Part shown: in pieces, positions 1-7,860 of the stretch
How the letters are laid out: each line of letters starts with the position of its first letter
Numbering within the stretch: position 1 is the stretch's first letter
Source: Baffinella frigidus
Lineage: Eukaryota > Cryptophyceae > Cryptomonadales > Baffinellaceae
Reading direction: 5' to 3'
Assembly: GCA_026770585.1 (NCBI GenBank)
Contig: MU646888.1
Span: 97,018 to 113,054, forward strand
Length of the DNA: 16,037 nt
The notes under the pieces: model-generated
Seen by the model: only the letters and a program-made list of their open reading frames with translations
Database searches by the model: none
Told to the model about the DNA's origin: nothing
Made by a program: the position numbers and the translations under genes

Positions 1-107
1 GGGGGGGGGGGCGTAGAGAGTTAGGAATGTATTAAAGAGAGGGAAACGTTTGTCCACTTCGGAGAGGCTTCTTGGAGGGTGGCTGTGCGAGAGAGAGGCC
101 TTTGTTT
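1..107. other. G-run and unclassified left edge
   Basis: The window opens with a run of twelve G followed by about 95 bp of purine-rich sequence without a credible gene. The words AGAGAGGCCTTTGTT near 94-105 recur at 895-909, so this edge already belongs to the repeat-filled background. Confidence 0.5.
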
Positions 108-228
108 CAGGGGTACCTCGCTCATAAGAAACTGCCTCCTCCTAGGACCCTACAGTAGGCCTATGCCTAGGGCCCTCAGGTGGTCCTGGGGGGGGGGGGC
201 GGCTTCTTATGAGCGAGGTACCCCTGTA
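108..228 (+). mobile_element. Family A palindromic MITE, copy A1
   Basis: The left terminal inverted repeat starts CAGGGGTACCTCGCTCATAA and the right end is its reverse complement, ending CCCCTGTA. The core reads ...ACAGTAGGCCTATGCC...GGTGGTCC, which I define as + orientation. The left flank is TT rather than the usual TA. It has no coding capacity, so it is a non-autonomous element; TA-flanked ends suggest a Tc1/mariner-like transposase in trans (inference). Confidence 0.85.
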
Positions 229-548
229 CTAGCGACTCGGCCGGTATGTATGCACCCCCGCCGAGGCTTTGTCTGAGCAGGACCTACAGGGATATCTGGG
301 TTACAAGAACGCACAACTTAAGAACCCGCACCGAATTTGGGGCCTGCGTGTTCTTCATTGTGTACCAGCGGGTTGACATAGGGATTTCCCCCGATATAGG
401 ACTCACCCTTGGAGCCCTTTTCCCCTGAGGCGGGCCCATCCCGGACCCGGTCCTCACACAGCGGGTTGACAAAATATCTCGTCAAGTCAACTCGCAGATA
501 CTAATTTAAGAAAACAGACACCGACCGTGGCTCGACCAAGGCTGCTCT
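229..548. other. Gene-free stretch with short repeated words
   Basis: I see no supportable gene. The 12-mer AGCGGGTTGACA occurs at 367-378 and 460-471. A GAGGCGGGCCC word with its flank (427-455) resembles 12924-12956. Short open frames on both strands lack codon structure. Confidence 0.4.
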
Positions 549-653
549 TATCTCTTAAGTGGCGAGTAGGCCCATACGCCCTACCTTAGGGCCCTAGGAC
601 CTGCCTAGGACCTCTTTGGGGTCAATTTTGACCCCCTCGCCACTCGAGGGACA
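549..653 (+). mobile_element. Family B palindromic MITE, copy B1
   Basis: The left end TATCTCTTAAGTGGCGAG pairs imperfectly with the right end CTCGCCACTCGAGGGACA. The interior carries GTAGG..CATACGCCCTA and GGGCCCTAGGACCTGCC, shared with B3 and B4. It is closely similar to B3 in reverse orientation through the AATTTTGACC segment. About 105 bp, non-coding. Confidence 0.75.
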
Positions 654-939
654 GCCCGAATATCCCATATGATGAGAGACACAAAATGGTTTTTGAAACC
701 AAGATGACCACAAGAAGTATCCCCCCGCGGGGGGCGTGGCATTCCAGGACCTAGGATCCCGAAAAGAGGTCATGAGCACTCTACATGCTGTGTACGAAGG
801 GAGATGGTTCAGCCCTACACCATCCACCACGGGGATCAGAGGGCTTCCACGTTTGCTGGTCTCTCCCACAAAAGAGCAGGACCGTGCAGCGTCAGAGAGG
901 CCTTTGTTGATACCAACACACATTCGTCCACCATCTCTG
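654..939. other. Unclassified spacer with duplicated motifs
   Basis: No gene is supported. The stretch around 768-808 (GTCATG..CAC then TGTACGAAGGGAGA) echoes 1092-1129 and 8250-8275. The end (912-939, CACACATTCGTCCACCATCT) recurs at 7799 and 7984, so this piece is part of a segment duplicated elsewhere in the window. Confidence 0.4.
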
Positions 940-1056
940 TACAGCGGTACCTTGCTCATAAGAAGCCCCACCCTAGGACCACCGTAGGGCCTCAGGCATA
1001 GGCCTACTGTAGGGCCCTAGGGGGAGGCACTTTCTTATGAGCGAGGTACCCCTGTA
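940..1056 (-). mobile_element. Family A palindromic MITE, copy A2
   Basis: Inverted ends TACAGCGGTACCTTGCTCAT and ATGAGCGAGGTACCCCTGTA bound a core in the reverse orientation (ACCACCGTAGGGCC...CCTACTGTAGGG). The left TIR has two substitutions relative to the consensus. Confidence 0.85.
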
Positions 1057-1154
1057 CCGCCAGAGAGAAGATGTCTGAGAAGGACCTAGGGAGTCATGCA
1101 CAATCTGCACGTTATGTACGAAGGGAGACAAGAGCGATCGCACCCATTGAGGCC

Positions 1155-1160
1155 TTTATT
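1155..1160 (-). promoter_or_regulatory. AATAAA poly(A) signal of gene copy 1
   Basis: On the - strand AATAAA lies 32 nt after the TGA stop (1193-1195) of the 345-codon frame. The same hexamer sits at the same place behind copy 2 (8300-8305). Position and conservation in both copies support a real 3' end and the gene's strand. Confidence 0.7.
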
Positions 1161-1192
1161 GCTACATATGTACCACCACGCTTCTGACCCAC

Positions 1193-2230
1193 TCACACCT
1201 CGACAGTGAGCGTGTCGGTGTACTCGACCCGATGCGGCGCCTGCGCGGGACAGAGCAGCCGCGCGGCTGCTGATAACGGTAAGTGGCGTGCGAGGGCGTG
1301 GACGCGAAGAGCGTTCACGCGAAGAGCGGTCGCGCGAAAGGAGGGGGCGGGAGCGCGGTGCGCCGAGTGGATTGGCAAGATGCGCGGCACGGTAGAGGGA
1401 GACGCCGGGGGTTGATGAGGGGAGAGGTTGAGGGGAGAGGTGGTGGAGTTGCGGTGGACGTGGTTGCCCGGAACGTGGTCCGCCGACCGGTTGGAGATGG
1501 TGTAGGTGCGGTTGATGAAGTTGGGGGCCGCGGTGTCGGCTGTGAGGGGTGACGAGGGAGGAGACGCGTACGAGGAGGGCGAGGGGCCGTCGAGCGAGGA
1601 GGCGCGCAAGAGACAGGAGGCGCGCACGTTGGGGAACTTGGCCTTCATGGAGTGGTAGAACGCCGTGAGCGAGGTTGGCTGCTCCTCCTTTGGCACGGTA
1701 GCGGAGGAGCGGGAGCGTGTCGAGGACTGGCCCCGCGCGGAGGCAGCGCCGACTGGAGAGCGATTCGGCGCACTGCCGGTCCTGCGTGGGACCGCAGAGT
1801 GGTGGCGCGTTGCCGAGACGGGCCCCTCCTTGAGCTGCTTCCTGCGACGCCACTCCGTTTTCCAATGCGGTGCGTCCTTCTCTGCGCGGCTCGACGTGCG
1901 ATCATCGCACGATGTGACATCTTTGACGCCCTTGTTGCTTCGCAAGAAGGGCGTCGGCGTGCTGGTCGCTGAGCCATTGCTCGGTCGTGGCCCGACGAAC
2001 GAGTGGAGTTCATGGGCGTCGGCGTAGCGACTTCGCACCAGCTTCCAGTACGACTCGTCATTCTTCCCCAGCCACTCGTCGGCCGGGCGTAGAACGTCCT
2101 TGGGCACTGAGCTGATCTCCATGAAGACGTGCTCGGGAAACGGCTCGTCTAAGAGGAGGACCGGGACCGTCTCGCGTCCTGTGCGCCTCTCCAACAGACC
2201 CATGAGCACCTCGGCGTCGTTCCCCGTCAT
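1193..2230 (-). CDS. Unrecognised protein, intact paralogue 1 (345 aa)
   Basis: A single open frame of 345 codons starts MTGNDAEVLMGLLERRTGR and ends DTLTVEV. I do not recognise the family. Residues 1-80 look folded (LLERRTGR, EPFPEHVFMEI, VPKDVLRPADEW, ESYWKLVRSR). Residues 80-345 are rich in Ser, Pro, Arg and Ala and look disordered; a basic WRRRKQLKEG patch near 130 could be a nuclear signal (inference). Paralogue 2 (8338-9413) keeps the frame up to its local duplication. In the stretch I compared base by base, about half the differences are synonymous, including two adjacent Arg codons, which favours real coding with weak constraint. The start is chosen because both copies have ATG there and similarity continues from it. 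An AATAAA follows the stop by 32 nt. Residues near 205-212 carry a short extra segment (ASCLLR) absent from copy 2. Confidence 0.7.
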   Translation of the reverse strand: MTGNDAEVLMGLLERRTGRETVPVLLLDEPFPEHVFMEISSVPKDVLRPADEWLGKNDESYWKLVRSRYADAHELHSFVGPRPSNGSATSTPTPFLRSNKGVKDVTSCDDRTSSRAEKDAPHWKTEWRRRKQLKEGPVSATRHHSAVPRRTGSAPNRSPVGAASARGQSSTRSRSSATVPKEEQPTSLTAFYHSMKAKFPNVRASCLLRASSLDGPSPSSYASPPSSPLTADTAAPNFINRTYTISNRSADHVPGNHVHRNSTTSPLNLSPHQPPASPSTVPRILPIHSAHRAPAPSFRATALRVNALRVHALARHLPLSAAARLLCPAQAPHRVEYTDTLTVEV

Positions 2231-2546
2231 CGCCGTGTTCGAGATTTTGTCTGTCGGATCGGGAGCAAGAGGAAATATTCAACATTTACTACACGGTCGG
2301 TTACGAGGCTCGTACCCATGTCGGGAGATTCTCGATCTCTGCGGATAGAACGACGTACCGGTAGAATTTGATCCAGGAATTCCTTTAAATGGACGGAGTT
2401 GACTAAAAGTACCGGTACGTAAAGTCGTTGCTTCCATGTGACCGACGCGTGACCAGCGGGTTCATAAAAGGCTCTTGACCCCCTTACCGCGACGTTCGAG
2501 ATCCAGTTCGTGAACCTTTTTGGGAGGCTCGCCGAAGTGTAACCCT
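2231..2546 (-). promoter_or_regulatory. Upstream region of gene copy 1, partly shared with copy 2
   Basis: No gene. Words shared with the region upstream of copy 2 are GGATAGAACGACGTA (2342; 9571) and TTAAAAGGCTCTTGACCC with CGTTCGAGATCC behind it (2465-2505; 9625-9668). A third, diverged copy lies at 3322-3360. Because these blocks precede both paralogues they may hold promoter sequence, but they also behave as dispersed repeats. I see no certain TATA box. Confidence 0.35.
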
Positions 2547-2740
2547 TTTCTTCTGCGATCGACTTTACAAGTGATTTTATCGCGGCCGAACGTTTCTCAG
2601 GTGGAAACAATTGACTTTCGATTGCGGGTTTTCCGTTTCTCGGGAATTAACGGCATTTGTACGAGATGTCGCCCGAAATTAGGCAGCCTGCGGCGCAAAA
2701 AAACAGATAAAAACACTTGTAAAGTCAATCACAGAAGAAA
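2547..2740. mobile_element. Family F MITE with 35-bp inverted ends
   Basis: Positions 2547-2581 and 2706-2740 are inverted repeats of about 35 bp with roughly three mismatches; the core word GACTTTACAAGTG pairs with CACTTGTAAAGTC. The interior is repeated almost exactly at 3381-3538. No transposase is encoded. This is best read as a 194-bp non-autonomous element. Confidence 0.65.
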
Positions 2741-3264
2741 TTACGAGGCATCAAGATTTTTTCTAAAAATACCCCTTGGCAGCAGCTGGCTGCGGGGCCT
2801 TGTGGGCGAGGTGTGATGGGGACGTGATAAACTGACCTGCTCGTGACGTGTAGTAATCTGTCAGCAATCACGGAGATTGCCGGACAAGAGGGTGCTTTTC
2901 ATTTCGGGGTCACTTTCTCTGCATTTTTACACGCCAAGGGTCACTTTCTGCGATCTTCTCACCTTTGGGGGGGTCGGGTCGGATCGGATCGGATTCTGCG
3001 GATACTTATCCTCCTGCAGGTCTACCGGTAATAGCATAATCACTTTAGAACATCTTTTTTGGCCTGTAGTAAAGATGTCACGATTTTATCGCAGCTCGAA
3101 TTTTTTTAGCAGAATCTGGAGCTGATGGCCAAATCTCGAGGATCTGCGCTTTCAGATTTGAAAAAGGATGAAATTTAGGGGTGAAATTCAGCAGAATTCC
3201 CGAAATATAGATGGACACTTTATTTTTCAGACCTGCAAGAGGATAGGTACGAGCCTCGGATACC
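2741..3264. other. Gene-free stretch with a spaced inverted repeat
   Basis: No supportable gene. CTTATCCTCCTGCAGGTCT (3006-3024) is inverted at 3228-3247 (AGACCTGCAAGAGGATAGG) with about 200 bp between. A short GGATC tandem lies at 2983-2992, followed by GATTCTGCGGATA, which recurs in the upstream region of gene copy 2 (9562). Confidence 0.4.
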
Positions 3265-3290
3265 GGTACGAGCTCGTACGAGCTCGTACC
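3265..3290. repeat. Perfect 26-bp palindrome
   Basis: GGTACGAGCTCG followed by TACGAGCTCGTACC is identical to its own reverse complement over 26 bp. Its half, ACCGGTACGAGCTCGTACG, recurs at 12300-12318, and related ACCGGTAC-rich words occur at 2355, 2410 and 9863-9878. Confidence 0.7.
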
Positions 3291-3380
3291 TTCGTCATGC
3301 GACCCGACGCGTGACCAGCGAGTTCTTAAAAGGCTCTCGATCTGCTTACGAACTTCATACCTTGTCTTCATATGATTCTT

Positions 3381-3538
3381 GGCCGAACGTTTCTCAGGTG
3401 GAAACAATTGACTTTCGATTGCGGGGTTTCCGTTTCTCGGGAATTAACGGCATTTGTACCAGATGTCGCCCGAAATTAGGCAGCCTGCGGCGCAAAAAAA
3501 CAGATGAAAACACTTGTAAAGTCAATCACAGAAGAAAA
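3381..3538. repeat. Truncated second copy of family F
   Basis: This repeats 2584-2740 with about three substitutions but lacks the left 37 bp, including the left inverted end. The left junction (ATTCTTGGCCGAACG) therefore marks a truncation or a recombination point. The very low divergence indicates a recent duplication compared with the gene paralogues. Confidence 0.75.
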
Positions 3539-3541
3539 TGA

Positions 3542-3588
3542 TTCCCGCCGACTTGGAGCGGGATAGAACCGCTCCAAGTCGGCGGGAA
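3542..3588. repeat. Perfect 20-bp-arm hairpin next to family F copy
   Basis: Arms TTCCCGCCGACTTGGAGCGG (3542-3561) and its exact complement (3569-3588) enclose the loop GATAGAA. It starts four bases after the right end of the truncated F copy. No T-run follows and no flanking gene needs a terminator, so I treat it as a fold-back repeat. Confidence 0.75.
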
Positions 3589-4418
3589 ACCATCAGGGTC
3601 TTTTACTTCTGGGGATCTTTACTACAGCCTGACCTACTTCTGGGGACCCCGGGATCTTTTTCCACAAAGCAACTTGAATTTCCCCAAATCCGAAGAACGG
3701 ATCTCCAGACCAACGGATCTGCTGACCTGACGACACGTGACCTGTCTCATCGGTCACGCGGAGGTCACGTGACGATCATTATTGTCGAGAGACCGTGACT
3801 CGGTCCGTGAGCAGGGGCCTTTGCGGCTAGTACCGGTGCCTCATAACCCTGTAAGATGCACCAAAGCACCAAAAGCACCACCAAAGCTGTCCTGAGTTAC
3901 CGCACGGGTACATAGGGACATGAGTCGGCAACTTACGAGGAGGATACCTAGGCGCTCTGCAGCTTGATGGGCGCGGTCTCAGTGGTCTATGATCTGACTG
4001 AGACCAAACAGGGGACCTGGGGTGGGGGTAGACACCATCGAAGGGCTTTTTCTCACACTGCAACGTGGGAGCCTAGGTGGTGGAGGGGTTTTCCAATCTC
4101 CTTGCGTAGATCGTAAGGAGACTGGTCCACATGTTTTTGCCCCACCCGCCATCCGCTCGAAAGGAGGTGCACGGGGCAACTATGTGTGGCTTAGGCAGGG
4201 GCCCCACGCAACGGGGTGCTCTGCAGGGGAAAAACTAGGGAGGAGGACGCTAATGCGCACTGCTCCTGTGTGGATCCCCCATTATGGGTAGTGGCAGTTT
4301 CTTGAATAGGAAAACTTTGGTGCAGTTCCCAGATCTTTGCCTAATCTCGCCTCAATTCTTGCACCGTGTAATTCACTTTCGAATAAAGTCAATAAGTGTC
4401 AACAAGTGTGTGGCACTA
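3589..4418. other. Gene-free stretch with small hairpins
   Basis: No supportable gene. A 9-bp perfect hairpin GGTCTCAGT (3975-3983) pairs with ACTGAGACC (3997-4005). TCTCCTT (4097-4103) pairs with AAGGAGA near 4115. TACTTCTGGGGA occurs at 3604 and again near 3638. A lone minisatellite-like unit ATTGTCGAGAGACCGTGACT lies at 3780-3799. I considered a structured RNA here but could match none. Confidence 0.35.
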
Positions 4419-4830
4419 ATAATTGTCGAGAGGCCGTGGCAGTAAGTGTCCACAGGCCGTGACCCTAATTGTCGAGAGGCCGTGGCAATAATTATCCAGA
4501 GGCCGTGGCACTAATTATCGAGAAGCCGTGGCACTGATTGTCGAGAGGCCGTGGCACTAATTGTCGAAAAGCCGTGAAACTCATTAATTATCGAGAGGCC
4601 GTGGCACTAATTGTCCAGAGGCCGTGGCATTATTTGTCCAGAGGCCGTGGCACTAATTATCCAGAGGCCGTGGCACTAATTTTCCAGAGGCCGTGGCACT
4701 AATTGTCCAGAGGTCATGGACACTAACTATCCAGAGGCCGTGGCACTAATTGTCCAGAGGCCGTGGCACTAATTATCCAGAGGCCTTGGCACTAATTGTC
4801 CAGAGGCCGTGGCACTCATTATCCAGAGGT
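4419..4830 (+). repeat. 23-bp minisatellite, about 17.5 units
   Basis: The unit is approximately AATTGTCCAGAGGCCGTGGC + ACT. I count about 17 complete units and a final partial one. Variants alternate ATTGTC/ATTATC and, to the left, CGAGAGG against CCAGAGG to the right, as expected when units spread locally. Unit 8 has an added CATT, unit 13 one extra base. Units are directly adjacent, so this is not a CRISPR. An older decayed unit precedes the array at 4396. Confidence 0.9.
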
Positions 4831-5295
4831 TCGAACGGTGAACCCCTAGGGGGGGGGCTCACCAGCAGCTGCAAGGTAAACACCCCATGGCGCGAGATTT
4901 CTACGGAGTCCCCGAGCATGGTGGGCGCCGTTTGAGGCTCACAATTATTTCTGACGCTGATCCGGAGGGAAAGTCGGGGACTCTGAAGGCACAAGGTACC
5001 AGACCGGTTGGAACGGTGACCCCCCCACGAGGGGAGCTTATCTCAGAAAACGAGTTCTAAAACTCGTTTTCTTAAGTCAATCCCCCTACAAATTCGTCAA
5101 CTTATTCTTTACTCTCCGCATAAGTTGACAAATTTATAGGGGAATTGACTTAAGAAAACGAGTTTTAGAACTCGTTTTCTGAGATAAGAGCACACCAGCA
5201 GGTGCAAGGTGAACACCCCATGGCGCGAGATTTCTACGGAGTCCCCGAGCATGGTGGGCGCCGTTTGAGGCTCACAATTTCGAACGGTGACCCCA
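4830..5295 (+). repeat. Tandem 120-bp unit, two copies and a third start
   Basis: Unit 1 (4830-4946) starts TTCGAACGGTGAACCCC and ends GAGGCTCACAATT. Unit 2 (5008-5279) starts TTGGAACGGTGACCCCC and has the same end, but is split by a 152-bp palindrome at 5037-5188. A third start TTCGAACGGTGACCCC (5279-5294) is cut short at the A3 transposon. A 61-bp spacer separates units 1 and 2. Unit 1 serves as the empty site for the palindrome insertion. Confidence 0.8.
5037..5188. mobile_element. 152-bp fold-back element with hairpins inside each arm
   Basis: Arms 5037-5105 and 5120-5188 are inverted repeats of 69 bp with three mismatches, each a C in one arm against T in the other. Each arm also holds its own palindrome, GAAAACGAGTT against AACTCGTTTTC. 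The element interrupts tandem unit 2 while unit 1 is uninterrupted, so it inserted after the tandem duplication; AG on both sides may be a 2-bp target duplication. Confidence 0.8.
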
Positions 5296-5418
5296 CTACA
5301 GGGTTACCTCGCTCATAAGAAAACACACGCCCCCAGGACCCTGCGGTAGGTCTATGCCTAGGGCCCTATGGTGGTCCTAGGGGGAGGTCGGTTTCTTATG
5401 AGCGAGGTACCCCCGTAG
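5296..5418 (+). mobile_element. Family A palindromic MITE, copy A3
   Basis: Ends CTACAGGGTTACCTCGCTCA and ATGAGCGAGGTACCCCCGTA enclose a + orientation core (GCGGTAGGTCTATGCC...ATGGTGGTCC). One base differs in each terminal run. Confidence 0.85.
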
Positions 5419-5860
5419 GGGTGTCCTCCAAAGGACCCCAGGTGTCCTCAAATGGAAAACACTACACCAGGTGTCCTCCAAAGGACAAGGGTCGGGGTGA
5501 AGATCCTAGTACTCGCCCTAAAGCGAGGATGACGTTTGTCTTGGTGGAAACGCCCTCGAAGAGCGCTGCGCACCGAGACAAAAGTCGAGAGTGGGACGTC
5601 TCAAAGCAAACGTGGAACCTCTGTTAACTTAAGAAGTAACAGTGGATGTCCCTCAAACGACACCTGGTGTCCCTCCAAAGGACACCGGGTGTTCTCCACG
5701 GTACACCACGTGGACAGGTGACGAGTCTCTCCGTGCGTACACAACGTGTAGAGGACGACGAGAGATTTCATACGCATGGTGTCCTCCAAAGGACTCCTGG
5801 TGTCCCTCAAAGGATACCAGGTGACTTCAAAGGACACCTGGTTTCCCTCCAAGTCCTGCT
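5419..5860. repeat. Cluster of GGTGTCC..GGACACC mini-hairpins
   Basis: The motif GGTGTCCCTCCAAAGGACAC(C), a 7-bp inverted repeat around CTCCAAA, is perfect at 5666-5686. Imperfect forms occur near 5419, 5470, 5650, 5779, 5800, 5820 and 5838. Some spacing is irregular, so this is a scattered cluster, not a clean tandem array. Open frames across it are by-products of the repeat. Confidence 0.6.
5712..5776 (+). repeat. 65-bp direct repeat, first copy
   Basis: Starts GGACAGGTGACGAGTCTCTC and ends GAGAGATTTCATACGCA. The second copy (6122-6186) differs by one base (GTAC against GCAC). Confidence 0.9.
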
Positions 5861-5899
5861 CAGGCGCAGCCTCGGTGGGGGTGCTGCCGGTCGTGTACG

Positions 5900-5989
5900 T
5901 ATCCCTTGAGTGGCCAGTAGGCTCATACGCCCTACAGTAGGGCAAACGCATTTTACTCTCAATATGACCCCCTGGCCACTGAAGGGATA
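5900..5989 (+). mobile_element. Family B palindromic MITE, copy B2 (short form)
   Basis: Ends TATCCCTTGAGTGGCCAG and CTGGCCACTGAAGGGATA are near-perfect inverses. GTAGGCTCATACGCCCTACA matches other B copies. It is about 15 bp shorter than the others because the CCTAGGACCTGCC centre is missing. Confidence 0.8.
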
Positions 5990-6044
5990 AGGGCTGCAAC
6001 GCGGCGTCGGTAATAAACATCGGACGCCACTGTCTCCCGTGTGT

Positions 6045-6132
6045 GAGCCTCGGTCGGACAGGTGACGAGCCTCGGTCGGACAGGTGACGAGCCTCGGTCG
6101 GACAGGTGACGAGCCTCGATCGGACAGGTGAC
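6045..6132 (+). repeat. 22-bp tandem repeat, four units
   Basis: The unit GAGCCTCGGTCGGACAGGTG + AC occurs four times, the last with one substitution (CGATCGG). It runs straight into the second copy of the 65-bp direct repeat, whose start GGACAGGTGACGAG is the unit's own end. The array probably grew from that border. Confidence 0.9.
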
Positions 6133-6186
6133 GAGTCTCTCCGTGCGCACACAACGTGTAGAGGACGACGAGAGATTTCATACGCA
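6122..6186 (+). repeat. 65-bp direct repeat, second copy
   Basis: One mismatch from 5712-5776. It overlaps the last 22-bp unit and stops at the border of transposon A4. The separation of the two copies is 410 bp. Confidence 0.9.
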
Positions 6187-6188
6187 CT

Positions 6189-6308
6189 CTACAGGTGTAC
6201 CTCGCTCATAAGAAACCGCCCCCCCTTTAGGACTACCACAGGACCCTAGGCATAGGCCTCCTGTAGGGTCCTAGGGGGGGGCGTTTTTTTATGAGCGAGG
6301 TACCCCAT
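6189..6308 (-). mobile_element. Family A palindromic MITE, copy A4
   Basis: Left end CTACAGGTGTACCTCGCTCA; right end ATGAGCGAGGTACCCCATGT with the last bases mutated. Reverse-orientation core (ACTACCACAGGACC...CTCCTGTAGGGTCC). Confidence 0.8.
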
Positions 6309-6453
6309 GTTGTGTACGAACGGAGAGAGGGGCGCAAGAGAGATTGAGGGGGGCACGCAATGGCACACAAGGCTGTACTGAGAGAGAACAAGTCACGATG
6401 TAGAGTGCACATGACCTCTCTCGTCGTCCCTGCCCAGACACAACCGGGGCGCA
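6309..6453. other. Short unclassified spacer
   Basis: No gene. It begins GTTGTGTACGAACGGAGAGA, similar to the GTGTACGAAGGGAGA word seen at 790 and 1115, so it belongs to the same dispersed background. Confidence 0.35.
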
Positions 6454-6575
6454 TACAGGGGTGGCTCGCTCATAAGAAACCGCTGCCCCCTAGGGCCCTA
6501 CAGTAGGCCTATGCCCTGGGCCCTATGGTGGTCCTGGGGGGGGGAGAGGTTTCTCATGAGCGAGGTACCCCTGTA
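6454..6575 (+). mobile_element. Family A palindromic MITE, copy A5
   Basis: Ends TACAGGGGTGGCTCGCTCAT and ATGAGCGAGGTACCCCTGTA; + orientation core (ACAGTAGGCCTATGCC...ATGGTGGTCC). TA flanks are kept on both sides. Confidence 0.88.
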
Positions 6576-6832
6576 CATGGCGGCCGTGTTGGTAGTGACA
6601 AACGTCTCTCTCTCTCCAAGGCACGCAATCAGGTGCAGGGGGGTCAAGTGCGGTCCGTATTTAACAATGTCAACACTTCAGAATTACCCCCTACAGTAGG
6701 AGGTGGAGTTAGAATCCATCCGGAAAATGCTCGTATGAGCGGCCGACACGGGGTACAGTATGTGGCACACTGCGTAGCATGTGCGGCGCTGACGCTGGCT
6801 GTTTGGCAATAAATCATCAATCTCTTACCCTC
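6576..6832. other. Unclassified spacer
   Basis: No supportable gene. The open frame through it begins inside transposon A5. AATAAA at 6808-6813 has no identifiable gene upstream on that strand. Confidence 0.3.
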
Positions 6833-6875
6833 TACAGGGGCATCGCTCACGAGAATGCGCCTTATCCTAGGACCC
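6833..6875. mobile_element. Family A left-end fragment
   Basis: TACAGGGGCATCGCTCACGA followed by GAATGCGCC..CCTAGGACC is a decayed left half of family A. It ends at the border of B3, and no right half is found after B3, so it was truncated before or during the B insertion. Confidence 0.65.
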
Positions 6876-6980
6876 TATCCCTTAAGTGGCCAGCCGGTCA
6901 AAATTGACCCGCAAGAGGTCCTAGGCAGGTCCTAGGGCCCTACGGTAGGGCGTATGCGCCTACTGGCCACTTGAGGGATA
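6876..6980 (-). mobile_element. Family B palindromic MITE, copy B3
   Basis: Ends TATCCCTTAAGTGGCCAG and CTGGCCACTTGAGGGATA are 18-bp inverses with one mismatch, the best preserved of the family. The interior, read in reverse, closely matches B1 (CATACGCCCTACCGTAGGG, CCTAGGACCTGCC, AATTTTGACC). Confidence 0.88.
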
Positions 6981-7080
6981 GGTTCTTAAGTGCTAAGAAA
7001 TGACGACGTTCTGCTCTCAGTTTTGCATGTACATAATTAATAATACAGCCTAGTGCAGGCACGAAGCCTGCATGTACCCT
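6981..7080. other. Short spacer with a hairpin
   Basis: TGCAGGC at 7045-7051 pairs with GCCTGCA at 7056-7062 with a 4-bp loop. No gene; the telomeric array begins just after. Confidence 0.4.
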
Positions 7081-7752
7081 TTTACCCGAAACCCTAAGCC
7101 TAAACCCTGAACCCTAAACCCTAAACCCTAAACCCTAAAACCTGACCCCTGATCCCTAAATACTAAACCCTAAACCCTCAACCCTAAACCCTCAACCCTA
7201 AACCCTAAAACCTAAACCCTGATCCCTAAATACTAAACTTAAGTCCCAAACCTAAACCCTGAACCCGAAACCCCAAAAACTAAACCCTAAACCTTAAAGC
7301 TTTAAGCCTAAACCCTAAACCCTAAACCCTAAACCCCTAAACCCTAAACCCTAAACCTTAAAACCTAACCCTAAACCCTAAACCCTAAACCCTAAACCCT
7401 AAACCCTAAACCCTAAACCCTAAACCCTAAACCCTAAACCCTAAGCCCTAAACCTTAAGCCCTAAACCCTAAGCCCTAAACCCTAAACCCAAGACTATAA
7501 ACCCTAAACCCTAAACTCGAACCCTAAACCATAAACCATAGACCATAAATCACAAAACCCAAACCCTACACCCTGATCCCTAAATCCTGAACCCCAAACC
7601 CCCAAAACCTGAACCCTAAACCCTAAACCCTAAACCCTAAACCCTAAACCCTAAACTATAAACTATAAACCCTAAACCCTGAACTATAAACTATAAACTA
7701 TAAACTATAAACCCTAAACGGTACACCATAAACCCTAAACTATAAACCCTTA
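7081..7752 (+). repeat. Interstitial telomeric array, CCCTAAA type
   Basis: About 670 bp of CCCTAAA heptamers (TTTAGGG on the - strand). A pure run occupies about 7367-7443. Both flanks are degenerate with CCCTGAA, CCCAAA, ACTATAAA and CCATAAA variants. The + strand orientation is that of a left chromosome end with its interior to the right. The right border falls inside a truncated family A element. No exon-like sequence is seen inside this array, unlike those at 10226-11478. Confidence 0.95.
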
Positions 7753-7796
7753 ACTAGGGGTGTGGGCGTTTCTTATGAGCGAGGTACCCCTGTACC
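7753..7796. mobile_element. Family A right-half fragment fused to telomeric array
   Basis: CTAGGGGTGTGGGCGTTTCT through GAGCGAGGTACCCCTGTA is the right part of a family A copy, nearly identical to the right end of A8 (7937-7980). The left half is replaced by telomeric repeats. Confidence 0.85.
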
Positions 7797-7860
7797 AGCC
7801 CACATTCGTCCACCATCTCTCTACATGTACCCCCACAGAGAACATGTCTCAGAAGGACCT

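Larger units (their letters stand above)
1057..2546. repeat. Segmental duplication, left copy
   Basis: This block matches 8018-8052 plus 8232-9690. Shared parts in order are a flank with AGAAGGACCTAG, GTCATGCAC, the 3' UTR with its poly(A) signal, the whole - strand coding frame, and upstream words GGATAGAACGACGTA and TTAAAAGGCTCTTGACCC. The right copy has extra B and A elements between its parts. Differences are scattered substitutions and small indels, so the duplication is not very recent. Confidence 0.85.

Noticed and set aside
1206-2027. Plus-strand frames opposite the gene at 1193-2230
   Set aside because: Shadows in GC-rich sequence; the - strand frame is longer, conserved in the paralogue and followed by a poly(A) signal.
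3542-3588. Rho-independent terminator
   Set aside because: No T-run, no upstream gene, and eukaryotic context.
3820-4310. Spliceosomal or other structured RNA
   Set aside because: A few short hairpins are visible, but no conserved U1, U2, U4, U5 or U6 core could be matched.
4419-4830. CRISPR array
   Set aside because: Units of 23 bp follow each other with no unique spacers, and the context is eukaryotic.
4828-4845. tRNA gene or tRNA-derived SINE suggested by GGTTCGAAC
   Set aside because: The T-stem does not pair, there is no upstream A box or acceptor stem, and the word is simply the start of the tandem 120-bp unit.
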